A stretch of DNA of 64,000 nt from Sphaerimonospora sp050942215 (lineage in GTDB: Bacteria; Actinomycetota; Actinomycetes; Streptosporangiales; Streptosporangiaceae): assembly GCF_050942215.1 (NCBI RefSeq), contig NZ_CP192056.1, forward strand, positions 3,038,001 to 3,102,000, given 5' to 3'. A program made the translations under genes and the position numbers. Each line of letters begins with the position of its first letter. Within the stretch, counting starts at the first letter, position 1. Positions 8,753-17,304 of the stretch are shown piece by piece. Under the pieces are notes generated by a model. That model ran no database searches. It was not told the origin of the DNA and saw only the letters and a program-made list of their open reading frames with translations.

Positions 8753-8958
8753 GGCCGGTCACCCTAGTTGATCGATCATCTGAAGCCCCGCCGGCGGGCG
8801 GCTGCCGTACAGCTCCCTCGATAAGGTGACACCGGATGCCTACGGGGTCTGACGGGTACGACCCCGCACACCAGGATGCCCCCGATCGCATCCTGCAGCG
8901 CATACAGCCGCATCAGGCCTCTCCCCTGGTTCCCGAGCTCCCGGCGAGCTCACATCGG

Positions 8959-9885
8959 TCAATGCTCAGGAAGCCCCACCAGGGGGTTGCACACGCCGTG
9001 ACACCCCGCCCTTGTGGCCTCGAATCCGGGGCACGCGGTCCGAGGCCGCTCATCCAGACTGTCCGGGGGTCGCCGTAGTACTCGGGAAAGAATCCAGCGG
9101 ATACGGCCCTGACCTGGGGTTTCGCTAGTCCGGACAGACCAGGTCGGCGGAGGACGACATGGGTGAGCCCCCGCCGTGACGGGGGCCGGCCCGGTTACGG
9201 TGTAGCGGTTGATTACTCCGCCGTTGCCGCCGTTGCCGGTGCCCGCGGAGCAGGCGCTGGGCACCCCGACCGCGGCCGCGCCTCCCATCCCTCCCCGGCT
9301 CGATCCGCTGGAGGCGCCGGCCTTGCCCATGGCCAGGGCACGGTTGGTACCGGCGCACCCGGAGGCTCCCCAACCGTCACCTCCCAGACCGCCGGCCCCG
9401 CTCCGGGTCTTGTGGGCTGTCTCACCGCCGTGGCCGCCTTCGGCGCTGCCTCCGTTGCCGAGGATGGTTGCTCTCGATCTTTCTCCCGCTGGGGCGCTTT
9501 CGGCGAAAATGGCGCCGCCAGCGCCGCCGGCGGCGACATTGATGAGCAGCGCATCGCCGGGACGAACGTTAAAGGTGCAGGACACTGTGGCGCCGCCGCC
9601 TCCTCCTCCGCCGCCCCATGCGGGTTGAGCGTCGTCGCCGGGGTGGGCGCCGCCGCCACCACCACCAGCCCCGGTCAGGGTCACTCTGATCTGGGACACG
9701 CCGCCGGGCACAACAAAGGTGTGCTCCCCCGGTGTCGTGTAGGCCTTTGTGGTCTCGGCGTGGGCGGGGGCGGCCATGGTCAGCAGCAGCCCTGCAGCCG
9801 CCGTGGCGGACGCGACGCCTCCTGCGGTTCGGGCTAGCAGACGGCCTGGCATGGTGTGGCCAGGCCCGGGGGTGGCGGTGTGCAT
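8959..9885 (-). CDS. secreted glycine-rich protein
   Basis: 308 residues with an N-terminal signal peptide (hydrophobic core ATAAAGLLLTMAA, cleavage after APAHA). The mature part begins with TTPGEHTFVVPGGVSQIRVTL, then long Gly-rich tracts (GGGGGGAH, GGGGGGGGA, GGHGG) up to INRYTVTG at about residue 232. Such Gly-rich secreted proteins are common in actinomycetes and have no defined function. The final 75 residues are Arg/Pro-rich and unlike the rest, so the true C-terminus may have been replaced by out-of-frame sequence. ATG 9852 (MPGRLLART) is an alternative start closer to the signal peptide. Confidence 0.55.
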   Translation of the reverse strand: MHTATPGPGHTMPGRLLARTAGGVASATAAAGLLLTMAAPAHAETTKAYTTPGEHTFVVPGGVSQIRVTLTGAGGGGGGAHPGDDAQPAWGGGGGGGGATVSCTFNVRPGDALLINVAAGGAGGAIFAESAPAGERSRATILGNGGSAEGGHGGETAHKTRSGAGGLGGDGWGASGCAGTNRALAMGKAGASSGSSRGGMGGAAAVGVPSACSAGTGNGGNGGVINRYTVTGPAPVTAGAHPCRPPPTWSVRTSETPGQGRIRWILSRVLRRPPDSLDERPRTACPGFEATRAGCHGVCNPLVGLPEH

Positions 9886-10197
9886 GCGCTCTCCCGTGAC
9901 AGTTACGGATCTTCCATGTGCACTCCAAGACTATGACTACGTATCGCATTCGAGTGGCCACTGTTCGGAGTTGGACGCGTAGGTGATGAAGACGTGGAGA
10001 CAGCGGGCGGCCGTGCTTGGTCAACCAGCGTCGGGGCGCGTGAGCCTCGCCATGCCGGCGCTCCGCTCGGGTCGCTTCGATAATCCGAAAAGTAACTGAC
10101 AGTTACGTTGCCGGAGCCCGCGCGCATCCGGTCAATCGTCGACGACCTGTTTCTCTCTCTCGTTCACCGTCACCACGCCGGGCTCACCGGCGCCTGA
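9886..10197. promoter_or_regulatory. intergenic region with repeated TGACAGTTACG sites
   Basis: TGACAGTTACG occurs at 9897-9907, just upstream of the glycine-rich protein gene, and again at 10097-10107, exactly 200 bp apart in the same orientation. The second copy is part of a perfect inverted repeat, GTAACTG-A-CAGTTAC, at 10092-10106. This looks like a binding site for one regulator controlling the glycine-rich protein. I see no gene in the rest of the interval. Confidence 0.35.
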
Positions 10198-11067
10198 TCA
10201 CCTGCGGCGGGCGGCCCAGACGGTGCGCTCGGTGCGTACGGCGAGATCCTCGCGGCGTAGCAGGCTGTTCGGGCCGTTGGTGTCCAGGAGCTCGTCGAGT
10301 GCGGCGAGATCCTCGCGGCTCAGGGCGGGGGCGGCGACGCCGCGGATGCGCTGCAGACTGCCGTATGCGTAGCGGCGGATCGCTTCGTTGCGCGCACCTT
10401 CGATGTTGACGGTGATGGTGCGCTCGGCCTCGACGGTGAAACCGGCGGCGGTCAGCATCGGGCCCCAGTCGGCCCCGCGGTGCGGGACGTGCTCGGCGTG
10501 GAAGCTGTCGGTCGCGGCGTGGGCGCGCTCTTCGAGGCCGGGCCGGTTCTCGGGAGCGTCGGCGGGCAGGAAGCGGGGGAAGCCCGCGAGCTCGACGATG
10601 GCGAACAGGCCCCCGGGGGCGAGCAGTTCGCGCACGCTCGCCAGGGCGCGCTCGGGGTCGGCCATGTGGTGCATCGAGGCCGAGGCCCACGCCAGGTCCG
10701 GCCTGCCGAGGTTGGGCCAGTGGGCGCTGTCGAGATCGGCCTGCACGGTCCGTACGCGCCCCTCGGCACCGCGGGCGCATGCCTTCTCGCGCAGGAGCTT
10801 CAGGTGCCCGGCCGAGGCGTCGACGGCGGTCACGTGCGCGTCGGGGAAGCGTTCGAGGAGCGCGAAGGTGCCCGCACCGGTGCCGCAGCCCAGGTCCACG
10901 ATCTGGCGCGGCTCACTTTTGAGCGGCAGCCAGGCGGTGATGGACGCTATGTGCTCGGCGAGCACCTCGGCATCCAGATCGAGGATCTCCGCCTGGGCGG
11001 CATCACCGTGCTCGGGGTGGTGGCCGCCGTCGCCATGGTGGGGGGTGTGCTGGTGCGCTGGGGTCAT
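10198..11067 (-). CDS. class I SAM-dependent methyltransferase with His-rich N-terminus
   Basis: 289 residues from ATG 11067. SAM-binding motif I is IVDLGCGTGAGTFALLE at about 56-72, with motif II acidic VTAVDAS and a downstream WASASMHHM and LLAPGGLFAIVEL, a complete Rossmann methyltransferase. The first 25 residues are unusually His-rich (HQHTPHHGDGGHHPEHGD) and could bind metal. It lies 130 bp downstream of the XRE-cupin gene on the same strand, so the two may be one unit. Substrate is unknown. An upstream in-frame extension to 11151 has no support. Confidence 0.8.
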   Translation of the reverse strand: MTPAHQHTPHHGDGGHHPEHGDAAQAEILDLDAEVLAEHIASITAWLPLKSEPRQIVDLGCGTGAGTFALLERFPDAHVTAVDASAGHLKLLREKACARGAEGRVRTVQADLDSAHWPNLGRPDLAWASASMHHMADPERALASVRELLAPGGLFAIVELAGFPRFLPADAPENRPGLEERAHAATDSFHAEHVPHRGADWGPMLTAAGFTVEAERTITVNIEGARNEAIRRYAYGSLQRIRGVAAPALSREDLAALDELLDTNGPNSLLRREDLAVRTERTVWAARRR

Positions 11068-11197
11068 GGCCACACCGTAACCTCGCCATGCTCCTGCAGC
11101 ACGACTGCTTGCGTAATGGGCAAGAAGGTTGCGCGGTCCGCTGCCCGGCACGCAACGTCACCCACGATGACAGGGCCTCCGAGGCGGCCGTGGTCCG

Positions 11198-11812
11198 CTA
11201 TTCGCCGGGACCCCGGACGCCTCCGCAGTCGGCTGCGGAGCCGTCGGCGCCGGCGTCTTTCTGGTGGCCGCGGCGGGCGTCGCGGTCGAAGATGCCCATG
11301 ATCTCGCACGGTCCGCCTTCGGCCCCGATGGCGTGCGGCATCATGGTGGGGAATTCGGCGGCCTGGTTGGTCTCGATGCGAAAGCGCCGGTGACCGAGCA
11401 GGAGGACGGCGGTGCCGGACAGCACGACGAGCCATTCGCGGCCGGGGTGGGCGCGCATGCGGGCGGGATTGTCGGGCGGCGGGTCGGTCAGCCGCTGACG
11501 CATCACGCTCATGCCGGGGTAGCCCTTTATGGGCCAGCGCATCAGGCCGTGGGCGCCGTCGATCATCGGGCTGATGACGACGTCGTCGGCGGCGTTCTCC
11601 ACGAGCTGGTCCAGCGTGGTGTCCAGTGCGCGGGCGAGAGTGACCAGCTGATCCAGGGCGAGGCGGCGCTGACCGTTCTCGATCCGGCTCAGCGAGGATT
11701 GACTGAGGTGGGCCCGGGCGGCCAGTTCCTCCAGTGACCAGCCCTGGGCGACGCGCAGAGCGCGGATCCGTTTGCGCACGAGGCTGTCCAGCTGCCCATC
11801 TTCTTGCGTCAT
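11198..11812 (-). CDS. XRE-family regulator with C-terminal cupin
   Basis: 204 residues from ATG 11812. Helix-turn-helix at about 10-65 (RIRALRVAQGWSLEELAARA, then LSQSSLSRIENGQRR), then a cupin at about 105-175 (RAHPGREWLVVLSGTAVLLLG). This architecture is typical of local repressors or activators that sense a small ligand. It is divergent from the thioredoxin-reductase-like gene, and a palindrome sits between them, so it probably controls that gene and itself. ATG 11821 and 11839 are in frame but lie in or beyond the palindrome. Confidence 0.85.
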   Translation of the reverse strand: MTQEDGQLDSLVRKRIRALRVAQGWSLEELAARAHLSQSSLSRIENGQRRLALDQLVTLARALDTTLDQLVENAADDVVISPMIDGAHGLMRWPIKGYPGMSVMRQRLTDPPPDNPARMRAHPGREWLVVLSGTAVLLLGHRRFRIETNQAAEFPTMMPHAIGAEGGPCEIMGIFDRDARRGHQKDAGADGSAADCGGVRGPGE

Positions 11813-11820
11813 AGGCAACA

Positions 11821-11839
11821 TTGTATGCCCTTGATGCAA
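11821..11839. promoter_or_regulatory. candidate operator TTGTAT-N7-ATGCAA
   Basis: An inverted repeat (TTGYAT half-sites, one mismatch) centred between the divergent XRE-cupin and flavoprotein genes, 9 bp upstream of the regulator start. Position and symmetry suit autoregulation and control of the flavoprotein gene. Not tested against known motifs. Confidence 0.4.
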
Positions 11840-11899
11840 AGCTGGCTAACGTCGCATGCAGATGGTCCGGCACGGGCCCGTACGACGAAAGGGCGCGAC

Positions 11900-12901
11900 A
11901 TGTCTGCGCAGACTTCCCGCTACGACAGCGACGCACTGCCCACCGAGACCGTGGATGCCGTAGTGATTGGCGGCGGTGCCGCGGGGCTCAACGGCGCGCT
12001 GATGCTGGCCCGCTCCCGCCGCTCGGTTGTGGTGATCGACAGCGGCACCCCACGCAACGCCCCCGCCGCCGCCATGCACGGCTTCATCGTCCTGGATGGC
12101 ACACCGCCGCCCGAGATCCTCAAGCGCGGACGCCAGCAGGTACGCGAGTACGGCGGCCGGATCGTGTACGGGGAGGTCGCCTCCACCGAGCCCGCTGAAC
12201 CGGTCGAGGGTGATCTGCGGTTCACCGTCACCCTGGCCGACAGCCGCACGCTGACGGCGCGCCGCATCCTGGTGGCCACCGGCCTGCGCGACGTACTGCC
12301 CGATGTGCCCGGTCTGGCCGAGCACTGGGGCCACAGCGTGGTGCACTGCCCCTACTGCCACGGCTGGGAGGTCCGCGATGAGCCCACCGGCATCCTCGCC
12401 ACCGGCCCCGCCTCCGTCCACCACGCCTGGCTGTTCCGTCAACTGACGGATGACCTCATGTACTTCACCCGCGGCACCGAGTTGGACGCGGACACCCGCG
12501 CCCGCTTCGCCGCCCGAACCATCCGCATCATCGAGACCGACGTCAAGGAAGTCGTCGACGACAGCGGCACCCTCGCAGGCGTCCGCCTGACCGACGGCAC
12601 CGTCGTGGAGCGGCGGGTTCTGGCTGTGGCCACGCAGATGCAGGCCCGCACCGAAGGCCTGGAGGGTCTTAAGCTGCCGATGGAGGACCTGCCCGACAAC
12701 ATAGGCCGCCGCTTCGTCTCCTCCACGGCCGGCGCCACCGGGATCCCGGGCGTGTGGGTGGCCGGCAACGCCACCGATCTCACCGCCCAGGTCGGTGCCT
12801 CCGCCGCAGCCGGCGCCCTGGCCGGCGCCCACATCAACGCCCTGCTGGCCACTGCGGACACCGACGCCGCGCTCGCCATCGCGCAGAAGACCACGGACTG
12901 A
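11900..12901 (+). CDS. thioredoxin-reductase-like FAD/NAD(P)-dependent oxidoreductase
   Basis: 333 residues from ATG 11900; AAAGGG at 11887-11892 is the likely ribosome site. FAD-binding GxGxxG is at VVIGGGAAGLNGALMLARS (about 20-38), the redox-active CxxC is at HCPYCHGW (about 151-158), and the second FAD site is at IPGVWVAGNATD (about 283-294). Length and CPYC fit the TrxR-like group that includes dithiol oxidases of the GliT/HlmI type as well as unassigned disulfide reductases. Substrate is unknown. An MFS pump follows 136 bp downstream on the same strand, suggesting a redox-linked resistance function, which is inference. Confidence 0.82.
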   Translation: MSAQTSRYDSDALPTETVDAVVIGGGAAGLNGALMLARSRRSVVVIDSGTPRNAPAAAMHGFIVLDGTPPPEILKRGRQQVREYGGRIVYGEVASTEPAEPVEGDLRFTVTLADSRTLTARRILVATGLRDVLPDVPGLAEHWGHSVVHCPYCHGWEVRDEPTGILATGPASVHHAWLFRQLTDDLMYFTRGTELDADTRARFAARTIRIIETDVKEVVDDSGTLAGVRLTDGTVVERRVLAVATQMQARTEGLEGLKLPMEDLPDNIGRRFVSSTAGATGIPGVWVAGNATDLTAQVGASAAAGALAGAHINALLATADTDAALAIAQKTTD

Positions 12902-13037
12902 CACGTAAGCACCCACTGCTGAAGCACCGCGCGACCGCCATGCAGCGGTTCGCGCGGCGAGCAGGTCCCCATCTCACCAACCTGGCGACCGGATCTGTCC
13001 CGGCGCCGAGTCGGCACGCCCTTTTCGGAAGGAAACC

Positions 13038-14639
13038 ATGAGTATCCATCAGCCTCCCCAGGCAGTAGACGCCGGGGAATTGCCGGACGCGCGTCGGCTG
13101 CGCGCGATCCTGATCAGCGTCTCGCTCGCGCTGATGGCTGTCATCGCGTCGGTGTCCGGCCTGAATGTCGCCCAGACCCACATGGCCGTCGAGTGGGGCG
13201 CCTCGCAGACCACCGTGCTGTGGATCATCAACAGCTACACCCTTGCCCTGGCCGCGCTGCTGCTGCCGCTCGGCGCGATCGGTGACCGGCTGGGCCGCAA
13301 GCCCATGCTGATCGCTGGGCTGGTCATCTTCGGGGTCGCAAGTGTTGTCGCGGGGCTCGCCCCGTCGGCCGGGGTGATGATCGGCGCCCGTGTGGCGGCC
13401 GGTGTCAGCGCCGCGATGATCATGCCGATCACGCTGGCCGTCATCACCTCCACGTTCCCCGAGGAGGAACGGGGCAAGGCCATTGGAGTGTGGACCGGTG
13501 TCGCCGGAGGCGGCGGCATCCTGGGCATGTTCCTCTCCGCCCTGCTGGTCGACGTCGCCGACTGGCGCTGGCTGTTCGTCCTGCCCGTGGTCCTGGTCGT
13601 CATCGCGCTGGCGATGACGTTGAAATCGGTGCCCAACTCCCGCGAACGCTCCGCCCATTCCTTCGACACCATCGGCGCGCTGGTCTCCGCCATCGCCGTG
13701 ACCGGTCTCATCTTCGTCCTGCAGGAGGGCCCCGAGCGCGGCTGGACCGCCCCCATCCCCCTGATCAGCCTGGCCGTCGGTGTCATCGCCGCCGTCGCCT
13801 TCGTGGCCTGGGAGCTGCACCGCCGCGACGCCTCGCTGCTCGACGTGCGCCTCTTCCGTGAGCGCGGCCTGGCCGGCGGCTCCATCACCCTGCTCGTCGT
13901 CTTCGGCGTGCAAGCCGGTATCGCCGTCGTCCTCTTCCCGTTCTTCCAGGCTGTCCTTGGCTGGTCCGGGCTGCTGTCCACCGTGGCGATGATGCCGATG
14001 GCCGTCATGATGATGATGGCCTCGGGCCTGGCCCCGAAGATGGCTGCCAAGATCGGCGCCCGCTCCACCATGGCCGCCGGTGTCGCCCTGGCCGCTCTTG
14101 GCCTGGCCCTGATGGCCCTGTTCGTATCGGTCGACGGCGGCTACCTGTCCATCCTGGTCGGTATGCTCGCCATGGGCATCGGCATGGGCCTGTCGATGAC
14201 ACCCTCCACCGAGGCCATCACCAGCTGCCTGCCCCGCGCCAAGCAGGGTGTTGCCTCCGCGCTCAACGATGTCACCCGCGAGTTCGGCACGGCCCTGGGC
14301 GTCGCGCTGCTCGGCGCGTTGCTGGCCAACGGCTACCGCGGTGCCATCGACGACAGGCTCGACGGCATCCCCACCGAGGCGGCGGACACCGCACGCGAAG
14401 GCATCGCCACCGCCATCGAGGTGGCACCCAGGACCGGCGGCCACGCGCAGGACCTGATCCACGCCGCGCAGCAGTCCTTCGTCGACGGCTGGCAGCAGGC
14501 CATATGGATCGGTGCCGCCGTGATGGGTGTCCTGCTCGTCTACGTCGCCCTGCGCGGCCCGAAGAATACCACCCCCGTCGAAGCCGACGAGGAGGCGGCC
14601 CCGGAGGCCGGGGCTGTGGAGAGCATCGCCGCCCGCTGA
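13038..14639 (+). CDS. MFS multidrug efflux transporter (DHA2, 14-TM type)
   Basis: 533 residues, RBS GGAAGGAAA just before ATG 13038. It has the DHA2/EmrB-QacA pattern: motif A GAIGDRLGRKPMLIAG at about 87-102, MIMPITLAVITSTFPEEERGKAIGVW, motif C-like GPLLGG region replaced by GGGGILGMFLSALLVD, and about 14 hydrophobic segments. A Met-rich segment (MMPMAVMMMMAS) lies in the second half. It is a proton-coupled drug exporter by family. It is probably linked to the preceding flavoprotein and ends at a strong terminator. Confidence 0.9.
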   Translation: MSIHQPPQAVDAGELPDARRLRAILISVSLALMAVIASVSGLNVAQTHMAVEWGASQTTVLWIINSYTLALAALLLPLGAIGDRLGRKPMLIAGLVIFGVASVVAGLAPSAGVMIGARVAAGVSAAMIMPITLAVITSTFPEEERGKAIGVWTGVAGGGGILGMFLSALLVDVADWRWLFVLPVVLVVIALAMTLKSVPNSRERSAHSFDTIGALVSAIAVTGLIFVLQEGPERGWTAPIPLISLAVGVIAAVAFVAWELHRRDASLLDVRLFRERGLAGGSITLLVVFGVQAGIAVVLFPFFQAVLGWSGLLSTVAMMPMAVMMMMASGLAPKMAAKIGARSTMAAGVALAALGLALMALFVSVDGGYLSILVGMLAMGIGMGLSMTPSTEAITSCLPRAKQGVASALNDVTREFGTALGVALLGALLANGYRGAIDDRLDGIPTEAADTAREGIATAIEVAPRTGGHAQDLIHAAQQSFVDGWQQAIWIGAAVMGVLLVYVALRGPKNTTPVEADEEAAPEAGAVESIAAR

Positions 14640-14649
14640 CCTCACAGGA

Positions 14650-14688
14650 ACGCCGTGCGGGCGGAGCACGACGCCGCCCGCACGGCGT
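14650..14688 (+). terminator. 15-bp perfect-stem hairpin after MFS gene
   Basis: Arms 14650-14664 and 14674-14688 pair perfectly around a 9-nt loop, beginning 11 nt after the stop codon. GC-rich, no U-tract. Confidence 0.8.
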
Positions 14689-14872
14689 CAAGGGCGTGCT
14701 CATGCACCGGTGGGCCGAACGCGACGGCACCTACGCCGGTACGCCTCGGCCAGCGACACACTTAACGAACGGCCACGGTGCCCCTCCTCGTCCTCGCCCC
14801 GCTCACCCCGGCCTGCCGCGCACGGCGCCGGGGACCAGCACGCACAGCTCGTAGGGGATGCGGCAGGTGGGG

Positions 14873-15005
14873 CTACTGCTGGCCGGGCAGGACTTCGCGG
14901 GCGAGCTCGGCGAGGGCGGCGCGGTCTTCGGCCAGCGCTTGGCGGCCGGTGTCGGTGGCCCGGTAGACCCGGCGCACTCGTCCAGCGACGGTGCCTACCC
15001 GGGAA
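14873..15005 (-). pseudogene. PadR-family regulator, C-terminal fragment
   Basis: The reverse strand reads GRVRRVYRATDTGRQALAED followed by RAALAELAREVL and stops at 14873. This is the wing and first part of the C-terminal helix of a PadR-like regulator (compare GRRPERTVYQITEAGRQEL in the intact PadR at 16611-17258). The winged-helix core is missing and upstream sequence becomes the opposite-strand oxidase relic. Confidence 0.45.
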
Positions 15006-15190
15006 GCGGAGACGACGTCGTCGTCCACCGGAAGCGCACCAAGCGCTGAAACCCGGCGGTGGAGATCAACGTCGTCGACCCGGTCCGCCGCAAGGGGTAC
15101 CGCTTCCGCGGCCTCGGCGAGGTCCACACCGAGGGAGAGCTGAGGGAGAGCCGTACGAGCGGATCGTGGAGCGCTTCCGGGGCACCGGCG
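14996..15190 (+). pseudogene. pyridoxamine-phosphate-oxidase-like (PPOX class) fragment
   Basis: The + strand reads VHRKRTKR, a TGA at 15047-15049, and then in the same frame NPAVEINVVDPVRRKGYRF. In a shifted frame it continues as GEPYERIVERFRGTG. The blocks match the middle of PPOX-class flavin/F420 enzymes. N-terminus and C-terminus are absent, so this is a short relic with a stop and a frameshift. Together with the PadR fragment it fills the 650-bp gap 14640-15285; nothing else is visible there. Confidence 0.5.
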
Positions 15191-15285
15191 GGGCACCCGC
15201 CCGGACCGGGTGAGGTCCGGGCGGGTGCTGGTCCGGTCCTGGAGACGAGCCAGCTGATCTCGCCCGCCTATGAGGACCCGCGAGC

Positions 15286-16476
15286 TCACACGACCAGCAG
15301 GGGGTCGCGGGTCGCCGGCGCGTCCCATTGAATGCGGTACCTCTGCTCAGGGCCCATGGTCCTTTCCGGGTTCATGACCGTCTTCGCCATCAGCGGCATC
15401 AGGATCGGCATCAGGGTCTGAGCGACGGGGCCCGGGGTCTTGCTGTGGTTGATCTTGGAAGCGCGCGCCGCGACCTTCTCCACCCTGGCCCGGCGGAGTC
15501 GCTCGTACGTCGCGAACGCCTGCGGCACGTCCTCGATGTCCCGCAGGCAGCGGGCCAACTGGATGGCGCTCTCGATGGAGAGCGACGCGCCCTGTCCCGA
15601 GCTGTTGGACGGCGCGTGCGCGGCGTCGCCGACCAGCACCATCCGATCCCCGTACCAGCGCGGGACGCTCGGCATGATGTAGAGCGCGCCCATCACCTGC
15701 AGCGACGCCGGCGGCGTGCGCCGGATCAGGTCGGCGCCGGGTACGTCGTCGCCGTAGGCGTCGCCCAGCTTGCGCATCCACTCCTCGGTCGAGATCTCGC
15801 GGGCCTGGAGAAGGGTCAGTGGCCGGTGGTAGGGCAGGTTGGCTCCCCAGGCGGTGCCGCCGCCGGGCGACTGCCAGTAGAGGTAGTAGGCGCGCCTGCC
15901 GTAGGAGAAGACCATCGTCTGCGGGTCTTCCGGCACGGTGTGATGCGACAGCCCTTCCAGGCCGAGCATGCCGGTCCATTCCGGGCCGGGCGCGTTCGGG
16001 TCGATCAGCCGGCGAACGGTGGAATGGATGCCGTCGGCGCCGACGAGGACGTCGAACTCCGCCCGGCTTCCGTCGTCGAAGACCGCGGCGGTGTGCTCGA
16101 CGCCGACAAGACGCTTGCCGTACTCGATCGTGATGCCCTGCCGTACGGCCTCGTCGTGGAGCGTGCGGTAGAGGTCGGTGCGGCGCACCACGAACAGGGG
16201 GCCGACATCGGACAGCGCGGGCAGTCGCATGCGCTTGCGGCTCGCGACCGTCATCACCATCCGCGAACTGGGCTGCGCGACCGACTTCACCGCGTCGGCC
16301 GTACCGATGATCTCCAGTGCGGCCATGCCGTTGGGCGCGAGGGCGAGGGTGCCGCCGATGCCGTCGGCGGGTGTCGGGTACGCCTCGTAGACGGTGGCGT
16401 CGATGCCCGCCTTGCGTAACGCCAGCGCGGTGGCCGGGCCGGCGATGCCGGCTCCGATGATCGCGACGTGTCTCAT
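15286..16476 (-). CDS. FAD-dependent aromatic-type monooxygenase
   Basis: 396 residues from ATG 16476, preceded by an excellent AGGAGGAG. GxGxxG FAD motif VAIIGAGIAGPATALALRKAG at the N-terminus (residues 4-24), the DG motif LVGADGIHSTVR at about 150-161, and the GD motif MVLVGDAAHAPSNSSGQGAS at about 270-289. This is the p-hydroxybenzoate-hydroxylase (group A flavoprotein monooxygenase) fold. A PadR repressor lies upstream on the same strand with a hairpin between, so it may be partly co-transcribed and controlled by that repressor. The substrate is unknown but probably a planar aromatic, possibly an antibiotic. Confidence 0.87.
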   Translation of the reverse strand: MRHVAIIGAGIAGPATALALRKAGIDATVYEAYPTPADGIGGTLALAPNGMAALEIIGTADAVKSVAQPSSRMVMTVASRKRMRLPALSDVGPLFVVRRTDLYRTLHDEAVRQGITIEYGKRLVGVEHTAAVFDDGSRAEFDVLVGADGIHSTVRRLIDPNAPGPEWTGMLGLEGLSHHTVPEDPQTMVFSYGRRAYYLYWQSPGGGTAWGANLPYHRPLTLLQAREISTEEWMRKLGDAYGDDVPGADLIRRTPPASLQVMGALYIMPSVPRWYGDRMVLVGDAAHAPSNSSGQGASLSIESAIQLARCLRDIEDVPQAFATYERLRRARVEKVAARASKINHSKTPGPVAQTLMPILMPLMAKTVMNPERTMGPEQRYRIQWDAPATRDPLLVV

Positions 16477-16576
16477 GTCTCCTCCTGATCGGTCGATGGG
16501 TGTGAACCGGAACGGCAGGAGAGCGTTATCCTCGTGTTCGTCATCTTCGGGCCAGCCGTAGTTCCGGTTCGAAGGT

Positions 16577-16610
16577 CCCTGGTGGCGGTGCTGCAACACC
16601 GTCACCAGGG
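16577..16610 (-). terminator. 14-bp hairpin between padR-like gene and monooxygenase
   Basis: Arms 16577-16590 and 16597-16610 pair with one mismatch around a 6-nt loop, starting immediately after the PadR stop. It may terminate most padR transcripts or attenuate the downstream monooxygenase gene. Confidence 0.6.
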
Positions 16611-17258
16611 CTAAAGGTCTGTGATGTCCTTCTCGGCGAGTTCTCGCAGGTCGTCGGCGATCTCTCCCGTCTCGTGGAAGGCCCGCCATTCACTCAGGCC
16701 GGGGAAGGTCCCCTCGGTGAGCTCTCCGAGCAGGGCGCGGACCCATGCGGCCTCCGCCCGCAGGATGGCCAGGTCATATTCCGTCTCGATGAGGAACAGG
16801 CGGGGGATCTCGGCGACGTCCCTCGTGTGCTGCTCCCCCAGCGTCCCGATCTCTCCGTCGAGGACAGCGAGCCGGTTCTCGAGGAGCCCGATCACCTCGT
16901 CCGGGTCGAGCACCGCCATCACCGAAAGTCCGGCCCGGAACCGTGGAAACTCGGTGTAGGGGACGCCGAGCAGTTCCCGCGTCCAGTCGACCAACTCCTG
17001 CCGGCCCGCCTCGGTGATCTGATAGACGGTCCGTTCCGGACGGCGCCCCTGGCGCGTGCTTCCGGTCTCCTCGATCAGCTCGTGCTTGGCGAGGTTTCTC
17101 ACGACGGTGTAGAGCGATCCCCACTTGATCTCCATGTCCCGCTCTTTGTTCCAGCCGCGCAGGGTGGCGGCCATCTCGTAGGGATGCATGGGACGGGTCG
17201 CGACCGCGGACAGGACCGCCAGTGCCAACAGGTTCGCGACCTTGCGGCGCTTCGCCAT
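16611..17258 (-). CDS. PadR-family transcriptional regulator
   Basis: 215 residues from ATG 17258 (GAGGTGG 6-8 nt upstream). N-terminal winged helix (LALAVLSAVATRPMHPYEMA ... GSLYTVVRNLAKHELIEET ... GRRPERTVYQITEAGRQEL), then a long helical C-terminal domain, making it the larger PadR-s1 type. These are ligand-responsive repressors. A large palindrome lies 13 bp upstream of its start, and the gene precedes a flavin monooxygenase, so it probably represses itself and that enzyme until an aromatic ligand binds. Confidence 0.88.
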   Translation of the reverse strand: MAKRRKVANLLALAVLSAVATRPMHPYEMAATLRGWNKERDMEIKWGSLYTVVRNLAKHELIEETGSTRQGRRPERTVYQITEAGRQELVDWTRELLGVPYTEFPRFRAGLSVMAVLDPDEVIGLLENRLAVLDGEIGTLGEQHTRDVAEIPRLFLIETEYDLAILRAEAAWVRALLGELTEGTFPGLSEWRAFHETGEIADDLRELAEKDITDL

Positions 17259-17270
17259 CCCGACCACCTC

Positions 17271-17304
17271 GCTCACGTATACTTGTACACGAATATACGT
17301 GAGC
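17271..17304. promoter_or_regulatory. PadR operator candidate: 11-bp perfect arms around 12 bp
   Basis: GCTCACGTATA at 17271-17281 is perfectly mirrored by TATACGTGAGC at 17294-17304. The inner 12 bp contains GTAC. It is 13 bp upstream of the padR-like start, where its repressor site is expected. Confidence 0.65.

Noticed and set aside
12834..14669. 611-codon minus-strand frame opposite the MFS gene, and similar antisense frames opposite ureC, rpoD and gcvP
   Set aside because: Low-complexity Gly/Asp/Arg or Arg/Pro-rich translations, no motifs, and they mirror strong sense genes.
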